From assembly GCF_001184025.1 (NCBI RefSeq), contig NZ_BBYG01000021.1, positions 1 through 64,000 on the forward strand: 64,000 bases of DNA, given 5' to 3'. Below the pieces are notes generated by a model. That model ran no database searches. It saw only the letters and a list, made by a program, of their open reading frames with translations, and was not told where the DNA came from. The stretch comes from Streptomyces maremycinicus. Lineage in GTDB: Bacteria > Actinomycetota > Actinomycetes > Streptomycetales > Streptomycetaceae. Position 1 is the stretch's first letter. Every line of letters begins with the position of its first letter. Both the position numbers and the translations under genes were made by a program. This document shows, one piece after another, positions 43,761 through 52,358 of this stretch.

Positions 43761-44665
43761 GCCTCGGTCCACGCCGTCGCGATCCGCGACGCCAGCCGCA
43801 CATTGCCGCGCACCGCCGCCAGATTGGCGCTCAGCGACGCCCCGTCGGTGTGCCGGACCAGGTGGTCGAGCAGGAACGGCGTGACGCCCTGGCCGGTGAC
43901 ACCGGCCTCCTCGCACGCGTGCAGCGCGTCGGCGAGCACCCGCGCGTGCACCTCGGGATCCAGTTGCTCCTCCCGCGGAACCGGGTTGGCGACGATCAGC
44001 GCGGACTCCGGCGCGCCGAGCGCGTCCTGAGCCCGCATCACCTCGGCCACCTGCCCAGGGGTCCGCAGGGTCCAGTCAACGGGATGACCCGAGTCGGACA
44101 GGTAGAACCCGGGGAAGCGATCGGTTCCGTACCCGGCGACGGCGACGCCCAGTGTCTCCAGTCGCTGAAGGGTCGCCGGCACGTCCAGGATCGACTTCAC
44201 CCCCGCGCACACCACCGTGATCCGGGTGCTCGCCAGCAGCCCCAGGTCGGCCGACTCGTCCTGGGTGACCGTCCACTGCCGGTGCACCCCGCCGAGCCCG
44301 CCCGTCGCGAACACCCGCACCCCCGCGAGCTTCGCCAGCAGCGCCGTGGCCGAGACCGTGGTCGCCCCGCTCGCCCCCGAGGCCACGGCGAGGGGCAGAT
44401 CGCGATGGCCCAGCTTGCGGAAACCGTCCTCGTTCGCGACCCGCTCCAACTGCCCCTTGTCCAGGCCCACATGGGGGTGCCCGTCGAGCACGGCGATCGT
44501 CGCCGGTACGGCGCCCTCCGCGCGGACGACCGCCTCCAGCTCCAGCGCCACCTGGAGGTTGCGCGGGCGGGGCAGCCCGTGCGAGATGATCGTGGACTCC
44601 AGGGCCACCACGGGTCGACGCGCGTCGACCGCGTCCCGCACCTCTTCCGACACCACCAGCACCAC
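43757..44665 (-). CDS. psuG: Pseudouridine-5'-phosphate glycosidase
   Basis: The 302-aa enzyme cleaves pseudouridine 5'-phosphate into uracil and ribose 5-phosphate. Family motifs include VVALESTIISHGLPRPRNLQVALE, PATIAVLDGHPHVGLDKGQLERVA, LPLAVASGASGATTVSATALLA, and CAGVKSILDVPATLQRLETLGV. Start chosen at the GTG at 44665, 7-8 nt after an AGGAGG box; an ATG at 44698 is also in frame. The long open frame upstream runs antisense to the VOC and MFS genes and is not coding. It forms an operon with the PfkB kinase. Confidence 0.93.
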   Translation of the reverse strand: MVLVVSEEVRDAVDARRPVVALESTIISHGLPRPRNLQVALELEAVVRAEGAVPATIAVLDGHPHVGLDKGQLERVANEDGFRKLGHRDLPLAVASGASGATTVSATALLAKLAGVRVFATGGLGGVHRQWTVTQDESADLGLLASTRITVVCAGVKSILDVPATLQRLETLGVAVAGYGTDRFPGFYLSDSGHPVDWTLRTPGQVAEVMRAQDALGAPESALIVANPVPREEQLDPEVHARVLADALHACEEAGVTGQGVTPFLLDHLVRHTDGASLSANLAAVRGNVRLASRIATAWTEA

Positions 44666-44764
44666 GCGCCCGCCTCCTGTCCGTCGGTCTCCTCTCATCT
44701 CTGGCAGGCGGCGCGCCCGGCCAAACCCTTGCGGCCTGTGGGGCGGGACACCAGCCTGGGAGGT

Positions 44765-45247
44765 ATGACGGACGACATGGGACGTGCGACGGACAACCTG
44801 GGACGTGCGACGGACAGAACGAGACGCGACACGACACGTCTCGACCACGTGGTCCTGTGGGTACGTGACCCGATCGCCGCCGCCGACTTCTACGAGAAGG
44901 CCGTCGGCCTGGAGCCCGTCCGCCTTTCCGAGTTCGCCGCCGGCGAGGAACCGTTTCCCTCCGTACGCGTCGACGAGGATGCCCTCCTCGACCTCATGCC
45001 GCTGTCGATGGCCGAGCGGATGACGATGCTCCCCGGCGCCGCCGAGAGCGCGGGGCACCCGGTGAACCATGTCTGCCTCGCCCTGACGCGCGGCGACTTC
45101 GACACGCTGCTCGCCCGCCTGGAGGAGCGCGCCGTCCCGGTGTCGGACGTCTCGCGGGGCTCCTTCGGCGCCCGTGGCGAGGCCACGCGCAGCTTCTACT
45201 TCCGCGACCCGGACGGCAACGTCATCGAGGCACGGCACTACGACTGA
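44765..45247 (+). CDS. VOC (glyoxalase/bleomycin resistance) family protein
   Basis: The 160-aa protein has a VOC metal-binding fold: RLDHVVLWVRDPIAAADFYEKAVGLEPVRLSEF (first beta-alpha-beta-beta-beta module) and HPVNHVCLALTRGDFDTLLARL, then SFYFRDPDGNVIEARHYD. Function may be dioxygenase, lyase or antibiotic-binding. The N-terminus contains an 18-nt direct repeat (44778-44795 and 44799-44816) that duplicates GRATD. ATG 44765 is close to its GGGAGG box, so an ATG at 44777 is also possible. Confidence 0.85.
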   Translation: MTDDMGRATDNLGRATDRTRRDTTRLDHVVLWVRDPIAAADFYEKAVGLEPVRLSEFAAGEEPFPSVRVDEDALLDLMPLSMAERMTMLPGAAESAGHPVNHVCLALTRGDFDTLLARLEERAVPVSDVSRGSFGARGEATRSFYFRDPDGNVIEARHYD

Positions 45248-46584
45248 CGTTCCCGCACCGCCGCGTTCCCGTTCCTGTTCTCCTCCTCGGCGTTCCTGTT
45301 CTCCTCCCCGTTCCTGTTCCCGTTCCTGTTCCCGGTCCGGGTGAACAGCACCAGCGCGGCCAGCGGGACGAGCAGACTCGCCGCGGCGAGGTTGAGCCAG
45401 GCGTAGCTCGCCCGCGCGACGATCAGCCCGGCGATCGCCCCGCCGATCCCCGCCGAGGCGTTCATGGTGAGGTCGGAGAGCCCCTGGGCGGCGGCCCGCG
45501 CGGCCTGCGGCACCGCGTCCGTCAGCAGCGCGGAACCCGACACGATCCCGGCCGACCAGCCCAGCCCGAGCACGAAGAGCCCGGCGGCGGTCTGCCCGTG
45601 GCCAGCGCCCGCCGTGCCCGCCAGGAACAGCGCGACGGCCAGCAGCCCGGCCGCGAGTCCGGCCACCGAGAGCCGTCCGACCCGGTCCGCCAGCCGTCCC
45701 ATCAACGGCGCGAACGCGTACATGCCCGCGATGTGCCCGCTGATGACCAGCCCGATCAGGTCGACGCCCGCGCCGTGGTGGGTGAGGTCCAGCGGCGTCA
45801 TCGACATGACCGAGACCATCGCCGTGTGCGACACGGCCACGGTCACGAGCGCCAGCCGCGCCCGGGGCGAGGCGGCCACGGCCGCCAGGCCGGCCCGCAG
45901 GGAACGGGCCTGTGGTGAGCGCTCCTCCCGTGGCCCGAGCGCGCGGGCCGTCAGCAGCGGGTCGGGGCGCAGCAGCACGCCCACCAGGACCGCGGCCATG
46001 ACGAAGATCCCGGCCGCCCACAGGAAGGGGCCCGCCGCCGCGGGTATCCCGAGTCCCGCCACGCTCCGGCCGGCGGGCGCGGCGATGTTCGGGCCCAGGA
46101 CCGCGCCGATGGTGGTCGCCCACACCACGTTCGAGATGGCCCGGGCACGGTGCCGCGGCTCGGCCAGGTCGGCGGCGGCGAACCGCGCCTGGAGGTTCGC
46201 CGAGGACGCCGCGCCGAAGGCGGCCATGCCGCCCAGCAGCAGCGGGTAGTTCCCGGCGCGCGCCGCCAGCACGACGACGCAGGCGCCCAGGGCGCCCACC
46301 AGATAGGCCAGTACCAGCCCCGGCCGGCGCCCGCGCGCCGTCATCAGGGCGGCCATGGGTATCGACAGCACGGCCGTACCGGCGACGGTGGCGGTGGGTG
46401 CCAGCCCGGACAGCGCCTCGGTGCCGCTGACCTGCCGGGCCAGTACGGCGGACAGCGCGATACCGGTGGCGACGCCGAGTCCGCCGAGGATCTGGCTCGC
46501 GACCAGCACCGCGGTCGTACGGCGCCGCAGCGCGGGCAGGAGTACGGCGTCGACGGGCGCGGCGGCGCGCTCGACGGCGGTCAC
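45238..46584 (-). CDS. MFS transporter
   Basis: The 448-aa major facilitator has twelve predicted helices, GIALSAVLARQVSGTEALSGLAPTATVAGT, the loop ALMTARGRRPGLVLAYLVGALGA, and LMGRLADRVGRLSVAGL (loop motif A). A C-terminal Asn/Arg/Glu repeat (GNRNGNRNGEENRNAEEENRNGN) is unusual. Substrate unknown, probably efflux. GTG start at 46584; a 21-bp tandem repeat sits just upstream. It converges with the VOC gene with a 10-nt overlap. Confidence 0.88.
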   Translation of the reverse strand: MTAVERAAAPVDAVLLPALRRRTTAVLVASQILGGLGVATGIALSAVLARQVSGTEALSGLAPTATVAGTAVLSIPMAALMTARGRRPGLVLAYLVGALGACVVVLAARAGNYPLLLGGMAAFGAASSANLQARFAAADLAEPRHRARAISNVVWATTIGAVLGPNIAAPAGRSVAGLGIPAAAGPFLWAAGIFVMAAVLVGVLLRPDPLLTARALGPREERSPQARSLRAGLAAVAASPRARLALVTVAVSHTAMVSVMSMTPLDLTHHGAGVDLIGLVISGHIAGMYAFAPLMGRLADRVGRLSVAGLAAGLLAVALFLAGTAGAGHGQTAAGLFVLGLGWSAGIVSGSALLTDAVPQAARAAAQGLSDLTMNASAGIGGAIAGLIVARASYAWLNLAAASLLVPLAALVLFTRTGNRNGNRNGEENRNAEEENRNGNAAVRERQS

Positions 46585-46594
46585 GGTCCGCGCC

Positions 46595-46636
46595 GGACCG
46601 TCGCACGGCCGTGGCGGACCGTCGCACGGTCGTGGC
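46595..46636. repeat. 21-bp tandem repeat upstream of the MFS gene
   Basis: GGACCGTCGCACGGCCGTGGC (46595-46615) is followed by the same unit with one C-to-T change (46616-46636). It occupies the 89-bp gap between the MFS start and the end of the alkyltransferase gene and probably overlaps the MFS promoter. Confidence 0.85.
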
Positions 46637-46673
46637 AGCGTCCGGGAGATGTGGTCACCGGCGCAGTGTCCCC

Positions 46674-47228
46674 TCAGAACAGCGGCTCGGGTAGTACCCC
46701 TTCCAGCGCGAGCAGCTTCCGCTTGGTCTCCAGACCGCCACCGAACCCGCCGATGCCGCCGCCGCTCTCCACCACCCGGTGACAGGGCACGACGACCGGC
46801 AGCGGGTTGGCGCCCATCGCCACCCCCACGGCCTGCGCCGCCCGGGGCTGGCCCACCCGCCGGGCGAGATCGCCGTAGCCGACGACCGCGCCGTACGGGA
46901 CACCCGACGCGAGTTCGCGGAGCACCTGCCGGTTGAAGCCCGCGATCAGCGACCAGTCCAGCGGCAGCTCGAAGGTCCGCCGCTCACCGGCGAAGTAGGC
47001 CTCCACCTGGCGTATCGCCTCGGCCAGCAGCGGGGAGCCGGGTGCCTCGACGGGCTCCGTGCCCAGCCGGGCCGCGAGTCTGCCGAGTGCCTGGTCGCGT
47101 ACCGCGTCGCCGGCGTGGAACACGACGTTGAGCAGGCCCGCGTCGGTCGCGGCCAGCAGCAACGGACCGATGTCGGTGTCCACGACGGCCCACACGACCC
47201 GCTGTCCGTCCTGCCCATGGCTGTCCAT
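46674..47228 (-). CDS. Methylated-DNA--protein-cysteine methyltransferase
   Basis: This DNA repair protein removes alkyl groups from O6-alkylguanine by suicide transfer to Cys. The 184-aa protein has the active-site PCHRVVESGGGIGGFGGGLETKRKLLALEG, and the AQAVGVAMGANPLPVVVPCHR helix-turn-helix. The N-terminal half is the Ogt-type domain. Start ATG 47228; the longer frame is not needed. It is upstream of the MFS gene, same strand, 89 bp away. Confidence 0.93.
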   Translation of the reverse strand: MDSHGQDGQRVVWAVVDTDIGPLLLAATDAGLLNVVFHAGDAVRDQALGRLAARLGTEPVEAPGSPLLAEAIRQVEAYFAGERRTFELPLDWSLIAGFNRQVLRELASGVPYGAVVGYGDLARRVGQPRAAQAVGVAMGANPLPVVVPCHRVVESGGGIGGFGGGLETKRKLLALEGVLPEPLF

Positions 47229-47314
47229 GCGCCCACGGTACGGCCTGCCACCGACAACGCCTCGGGGCGGCGGCCCGGCCCCCGCCCGGGGCGCCGCCCC
47301 CGGGCCCGGGGGCG

Positions 47315-48187
47315 TCAGTACCCGTACAGGGCCCGCCGCACCACATCCGGTTTGTTGGTGATCACGCCGTCGACGTCGTACCCCGCGACGGCCTGCGCGG
47401 TCGCGGGGTCGTCGACGGTCCAGGCGAAGACCTTCATCGGCTTGCCGTGCGGTCCGGTGAGGGCGTGCACGGCGGAGACGTAGGCGGGGGAGAGGGCGGC
47501 GTACGACGGGTTGATCAGGTCCGCGAAGCCCGCGCACCGGGGCAGGTCCGCGAGGGCCGGCCTGCCGAGCAGACCGGTCCGCACCCGCGGCGACAGCTCG
47601 TGCACGGCCCGCAGGCTGTCGGCGCTGAAGCTCTGCACGATCAGCCGGTTCGTGAGGTGCCGCCGGTCCAGCCAGCCCTCGTCGCCCAGCAGCTTGAGGG
47701 TCTGCTGTTCGATCCCCGGATACAGTTCGGGGTTCTTGACCTCCAGGAGCAGCTTCTGGCGGTGGTGCTCGACCCGGTCGACGTACTCCTCCAGCGTCGG
47801 CACCCGCGCGCCCGCGTAGGCTGCGCCGAACCAGGTCCCCGCGTCGAGGCGGGCTATCTCGGCCGCCGTGAAGTCCCGCACCTTCCAGGGCGCGCGGCCG
47901 GGAAAGACCTCCTCGGCGTCGGTCGTGCGGCGGAGACTGTCGTCGTGGATCACCACGAGCTCGCCGTCCTTGGTGCGCTGGACGTCGTTCTCCACCCAGG
48001 CGATCCCGAGTGCGGCCGCCTCGTCGACGGCGGCCAGGGTGTTCTCGGGGGCGTGGGCGGAGGCTCCCCGGTGGGCGATCACCGACGGCCGGAAGACGCT
48101 GCCCGCCCGGGCGTCGTGAACGGGGAGCAGGAGGGCGACGATGCCCAGGACCGCGGCGGTCGTGGCGGCAACTACGCGCGCGTGCAT
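47315..48187 (-). CDS. Secreted glycerophosphodiester phosphodiesterase
   Basis: The 290-aa GDPD protein has a signal peptide (residues 1-28, VVAATTAAVLGIVALLLPVHDARA) and the family motifs VIAHRGASAHAPENTLAAVDEA (catalytic His and Glu), WVENDVQRTKDGELVVIHDDS, KLLLEVKNP and KPMKVFAWTVDD. It should hydrolyse glycerophosphodiesters such as glycerophosphocholine outside the cytoplasm to give glycerol 3-phosphate and an alcohol. ATG 48187. Confidence 0.92.
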   Translation of the reverse strand: MHARVVAATTAAVLGIVALLLPVHDARAGSVFRPSVIAHRGASAHAPENTLAAVDEAAALGIAWVENDVQRTKDGELVVIHDDSLRRTTDAEEVFPGRAPWKVRDFTAAEIARLDAGTWFGAAYAGARVPTLEEYVDRVEHHRQKLLLEVKNPELYPGIEQQTLKLLGDEGWLDRRHLTNRLIVQSFSADSLRAVHELSPRVRTGLLGRPALADLPRCAGFADLINPSYAALSPAYVSAVHALTGPHGKPMKVFAWTVDDPATAQAVAGYDVDGVITNKPDVVRRALYGY

Positions 48188-48460
48188 GCGTACTCCTCGC
48201 GTCGGTCCATCACGTACAGCTCAACAGTGACAGCAGAGAGTGGACGGCGGGGGGAGCGCGGGACGACCACAGAACGAAAGGAGGACGCGGAGGCCGCTCA
48301 CGGGTGCCGCACATGTGCGACAAGGGCGTGTTTCTTTGCCGGAAAATCGTTCGACCATTCCGGTGGGAGTCATACTCTCTCTCAGCCTTGACCGCGCTCA
48401 GCGGTCCTGGGGAGGGGCGAATTTCAGGAAAACCAGGCAACAGGCGAAGGGCAACCGCGC

Positions 48461-49324
48461 ATGCACGGCACGGTCGACGGTTTCAGCTACGGACTCGTCA
48501 CACCGCTGGTGGCCTACCTCATGGCCTGCCTCGGCGGCGCGCTCGGTCTGCGCTGCACCACCAGAGCCCTGCTCGTCGCCCAGTCCTGGCGCCCGGGCTG
48601 GCTCGCCCTCGGCTCGGCGGCCATCGGCTCGGGCATCTGGACCATGCACTTCATCGCGATGATCGGTTTCACGGTCGACGGCGCCCCGATCCACTACGAC
48701 AAACCGATGACCTACGCGAGCCTGGGCATCGCCATCGTCATGGTGGGCGTGGGGATCTTCATAGTCGGTTATCGGGGCGCGACCGGAACGGCGCTCTTCA
48801 CCGGGGGCACCATCACCGGCCTGGGCATCGCGTCGATGCACTACCTGGGCATGGCCGGAATGCGCTTCAACGGCACGTTCGAGTACAACACCCTCACCGT
48901 CGCCACCTCCGTCGCCATCGCCATGGCGGCCGCCACCGCCGCCCTGTGGGCCGCGGGACAGGTCAGGGGCTTCCTGTGGAGCGTGGGCGCCAGCCTGGTC
49001 ATGGGGCTGGCCGTCACCGGCATGCACTACACCGGGATGGCCGCCCTGAGCGTGCACCTGCACACCGGCACCCCGACCGCGGGCGACTCTCCCGCCGCCC
49101 TCCTCGCGCCGATGCTCATCGGTCCCCTCGCCTTCCTCTGCCTCGCGGGCGTGGTCGTGATGTTCGATCCGCTGATGGTCATGGGCAAGCCCGACTGGAC
49201 CCCCGCCGAGCACAAGCCCGGCGTCCCGGCGCACCCGCCCGTGCGGCATCCGTCGCGCGCCGCCCGGCCCCGCAGCCGCCGCAAGGTGACGCACCGCGAG
49301 TCCCCGGCCCCGCAGAACCGCTGA
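48461..49324 (+). CDS. MHYT domain-containing membrane protein
   Basis: The 287-aa integral membrane protein has the three MHYT motifs, MHFIAM (near residue 62), MHYLGM (near 127) and MHYTGM (near 189), within about seven hydrophobic segments. The MHYT domain is proposed to bind a metal such as copper and sense oxygen, CO or NO. Here it stands alone, without the GGDEF/EAL output domains that often follow, and ends in a basic Pro/Arg-rich tail. ATG 48461. Confidence 0.92.
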   Translation: MHGTVDGFSYGLVTPLVAYLMACLGGALGLRCTTRALLVAQSWRPGWLALGSAAIGSGIWTMHFIAMIGFTVDGAPIHYDKPMTYASLGIAIVMVGVGIFIVGYRGATGTALFTGGTITGLGIASMHYLGMAGMRFNGTFEYNTLTVATSVAIAMAAATAALWAAGQVRGFLWSVGASLVMGLAVTGMHYTGMAALSVHLHTGTPTAGDSPAALLAPMLIGPLAFLCLAGVVVMFDPLMVMGKPDWTPAEHKPGVPAHPPVRHPSRAARPRSRRKVTHRESPAPQNR

Positions 49325-49411
49325 CGCCCGCACCCGCGCGGCCCGGCCGCCGGTCCTCGCGCAACCGCTGATCGGACCCCGTTGTCAGTGGGGGGTCGTA
49401 CGGTTGATGAC

Positions 49412-51565
49412 ATGCGGCCCGTTTCCCACATCGAACGCACGGTGGCGCCTTTCGAGGTCGTCAGCCCCTACCAGCCCAGCGGTGACCAGCCGGCGGCCAT
49501 CGCCGAGCTCGCCAAGCGCGTCGAGGCAGGTGAGAAGGACGTCGTCCTGCTCGGCGCGACAGGCACCGGAAAGTCCGCGACCACCGCGTGGATGATCGAG
49601 AAGCTCCAGCGCCCCACCCTGGTGATGGCGCCGAACAAGACCCTGGCCGCCCAGCTGGCGAACGAATTCCGCGAACTGCTGCCGAACAACGCGGTCGAAT
49701 ACTTCGTCTCGTACTACGACTACTACCAGCCCGAGGCGTACGTCCCTCAGTCGGACACCTACATCGAGAAGGACTCCTCGATCAACGAGGAGGTCGAGCG
49801 CCTGCGCCACTCCGCGACCAACTCGCTGCTCACCCGGCGGGACGTCGTGGTGGTCGCCTCGGTCTCCTGCATCTACGGCCTCGGCACCCCGCAGGAGTAC
49901 GTGGACCGCATGGTCCCGCTCCGTGTCGGCGACGAGGTCGACCGGGACCAGTTGCTGCGCCGCTTCGTCGACATCCAGTACACGCGCAACGACCTGGCGT
50001 TCAGCCGCGGCACCTTCCGGGTCCGCGGGGACACCATCGAGATCTTCCCGGTCTACGAGGAGCTCGCCGTCCGCATCGAGATGTTCGGCGACGAGATCGA
50101 GGCCCTGTCCACGCTGCACCCGCTCACCGGCGAGATCATCAGCGACGACCAGCAGCTGTACATCTTCCCGGCCACGCACTACGTCGCGGGACCGGAGCGC
50201 CTGGAGCGGGCCGCCAACGACATCGAGAAGGAGCTGGGCGAGCGCCTGGCCGACCTGGAGAAGCAGGGCAAGCTCCTGGAGGCCCAGCGGCTGCGCATGC
50301 GCACCACGTACGACCTGGAGATGCTCCGCCAGATCGGCTCCTGCTCCGGCGTCGAGAACTACTCGATGCACTTCGACGGCCGTAAGCCCGGCTCCCCGCC
50401 GAACACCCTGCTCGACTACTTCCCGGACGACTTCCTGCTCGTCATCGACGAGTCGCATGTCACCGTCCCGCAGATCGGCGCCATGTACGAGGGGGACGCC
50501 TCCCGCAAGCGCACGCTCGTCGACCACGGCTTCCGGCTGCCCTCGGCCCTCGACAACCGCCCGCTGAAGTGGGAGGAGTTCCAGGAGCGCATCGGGCAGA
50601 CCGTCTACCTGTCGGCGACCCCCGGCAAGTACGAGCTCTCCCGGGGGGACGGCACCGTCGAGCAGATCATCCGCCCCACCGGCCTGATCGACCCGGAGGT
50701 CGTGGTCAAGCCCACCGAGGGCCAGATCGACGACCTGGTGCACGAGATCCGCACGCGCGTGGAGAAGGACGAGCGCGTCCTGGTGACCACGCTCACCAAG
50801 AAGATGGCCGAGGACCTCACGGACTACTTCCTGGAACTCGGCATCCAGGTGCGCTATCTGCACAGTGACGTCGACACGCTGCGCCGGATCGAGCTGCTGC
50901 GCGAGCTGCGCGCCGGTGAGTTCGACGTCCTGGTCGGCATCAACCTCCTGCGCGAGGGCCTCGACCTGCCCGAGGTGTCCCTGGTCGCGATCCTCGACGC
51001 CGACAAGGAGGGCTTCCTGCGCTCCGGCACCTCGCTGATCCAGACCATCGGCCGCGCGGCGCGCAATGTCTCCGGTCAGGTCCACATGTACGCCGACAAG
51101 ATCACCCCGGGCATGGAGCGGGCCATCGAGGAGACCAACCGCCGCCGGGAGAAGCAGGTCGCCTACAACACGGCGAACGGCATCGACCCGCAGCCGCTCC
51201 GCAAGAAGATCAACGACATCGTCGCCCAGATCTCCCGCGAGGAGGTCGACACGGAGCAGCTGCTGGGCTCGGGCTACCGCGCGAAGAAGGACGGGCGGGG
51301 CACCAAGGCCCCGGTGCCCTCCCTCGGCGGCAAGGCGGCGGCCAAGGGCGCCGCGTCCGGGTCGGCCAAGGGCAGGACCAAGGCCGCGGAGACGGTGCCG
51401 ACGGACCGTCCCGCCGCCGAACTCGCCGGGCAGATCGAGGAGATGACGGAGCGCATGCGGGCCGCCGCCGCCGACCTCCAGTTCGAGGTGGCCGCCCGGA
51501 TCCGTGACGAGGTCTCCGAAATGAAGAAGGAACTGCGCCAGATGAGGGAGGCGGGGCTGGCCTGA
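49412..51565 (+). CDS. uvrB: Excinuclease ABC subunit UvrB
   Basis: The 717-aa nucleotide excision repair protein has Walker A LLGATGTGKSATTAW near residue 45, the beta-hairpin VSYYDYYQPEAYVP near 97, DEAD-like VIDESHVTVPQ near 340, helicase motifs V/VI (QTIGRAARN) and a C-terminal UVR domain that contacts UvrC. An Ala/Lys/Gly linker precedes the UVR domain. Start chosen at ATG 49412; a GTG at 49382 is upstream but not needed. Genes for UvrA and UvrC are not in the window, though the flanking order fits the Streptomyces uvr region. Confidence 0.98.
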   Translation: MRPVSHIERTVAPFEVVSPYQPSGDQPAAIAELAKRVEAGEKDVVLLGATGTGKSATTAWMIEKLQRPTLVMAPNKTLAAQLANEFRELLPNNAVEYFVSYYDYYQPEAYVPQSDTYIEKDSSINEEVERLRHSATNSLLTRRDVVVVASVSCIYGLGTPQEYVDRMVPLRVGDEVDRDQLLRRFVDIQYTRNDLAFSRGTFRVRGDTIEIFPVYEELAVRIEMFGDEIEALSTLHPLTGEIISDDQQLYIFPATHYVAGPERLERAANDIEKELGERLADLEKQGKLLEAQRLRMRTTYDLEMLRQIGSCSGVENYSMHFDGRKPGSPPNTLLDYFPDDFLLVIDESHVTVPQIGAMYEGDASRKRTLVDHGFRLPSALDNRPLKWEEFQERIGQTVYLSATPGKYELSRGDGTVEQIIRPTGLIDPEVVVKPTEGQIDDLVHEIRTRVEKDERVLVTTLTKKMAEDLTDYFLELGIQVRYLHSDVDTLRRIELLRELRAGEFDVLVGINLLREGLDLPEVSLVAILDADKEGFLRSGTSLIQTIGRAARNVSGQVHMYADKITPGMERAIEETNRRREKQVAYNTANGIDPQPLRKKINDIVAQISREEVDTEQLLGSGYRAKKDGRGTKAPVPSLGGKAAAKGAASGSAKGRTKAAETVPTDRPAAELAGQIEEMTERMRAAAADLQFEVAARIRDEVSEMKKELRQMREAGLA

Positions 51566-51724
51566 CGGACCCCCGAGGTCGCCGTGCCTCCGGCCCGCGC
51601 GCGCTGTGTTGCAAGACCGACACAAAGTGCGGGCCTGGGTACGGCACTGTCAGTGCCTTTGCGTAGGGTTTCCGTCAACCGCGGCTCGCGGCAACAGGGG
51701 ACAGCTCGAGAGGGGAATCAGCGC

Positions 51725-52303
51725 GTGACCGTCAACATGACCAAGGGTCAGGCCATCAGTCTTCAGAAGAACGACGGGGGCAGCCTGACCGCGGTACGCA
51801 TGGGTCTCGGCTGGCAGGCGGCCCCGCGGCGCGGCCTGTTCGGTTCCCGGACCCGGGAGATCGACCTCGACGCCTCCGCCGTGCTGTTCGCCGACAAGCA
51901 GCCGGTCGACGTCGTCTTCTTCCGTCACCTGGTGAGTGACGACGGCTCGGTCCGGCACACCGGTGACAACCTCGTCGGCGGTGTCGGCCAGGGCGGCGAC
52001 GACGAGGCGATCCTCGTCGACCTCGCGCGCGTGCCGGTCCACATCGACCAGATCATCTTCACGGTGAACTCCTTCACCGGCCAGACCTTCCAGGAAGTGC
52101 AGAACGCCTTCTGCCGCCTGGTCGACGAGACCAACGGCCAGGAGCTGGCGCGCTACACGCTGGCGGGCGGCGGCGCCTACACGGCCCAGATCATGGCGAA
52201 GGTGCACCGGGTGGGCGGGGGCTGGAACATGACGGCTCTCGGCGCGCCGGCCAACGGCCGCACCTTCCAGGACCTGATGCCCGCGATCCTGCCCGCGCTG
52301 TAA
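51725..52303 (+). CDS. TerD family protein
   Basis: The 192-aa protein of the TerD/CABP family has VNMTKGQAISLQKNDGGSLTAVRMGLGWQAA, EIDLDASAVLFADKQPVDVVFFRHL, GDNLVGGVGQGGDDEAILVDLARVP, and ending NGRTFQDLMPAIL, with the acidic calcium-binding residues of the family. Roles in tellurite resistance and general stress are known. It starts at GTG 51725. A larger TerD-like gene and terC follow on the same strand, a ter stress cassette. Confidence 0.93.
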   Translation: MTVNMTKGQAISLQKNDGGSLTAVRMGLGWQAAPRRGLFGSRTREIDLDASAVLFADKQPVDVVFFRHLVSDDGSVRHTGDNLVGGVGQGGDDEAILVDLARVPVHIDQIIFTVNSFTGQTFQEVQNAFCRLVDETNGQELARYTLAGGGAYTAQIMAKVHRVGGGWNMTALGAPANGRTFQDLMPAILPAL

Positions 52304-52358
52304 GGCGCGGAGCGGCCGACCGGGACACCACCACACGCGACGCAGGGGGAGACAGGCG

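Noticed and set aside
43757..46627. 956-codon minus-strand open frame
   Set aside because: Only the psuG part is a known protein. The rest is antisense to the VOC and MFS genes and has poor composition.
48290..48460. Small ORF before the MHYT gene
   Set aside because: It starts near a GGAGG-like box, but codon bias is poor and it runs into the MHYT gene in another frame.
49385..51625. Long antisense frame across uvrB
   Set aside because: Shadow of uvrB with no family match. High GC makes long antisense frames common here.
51643..51657. GGCACTG T CAGTGCC palindrome before TerD
   Set aside because: It is a 7-bp stem with a single-base centre. It could be an operator, but it is too short to assign.
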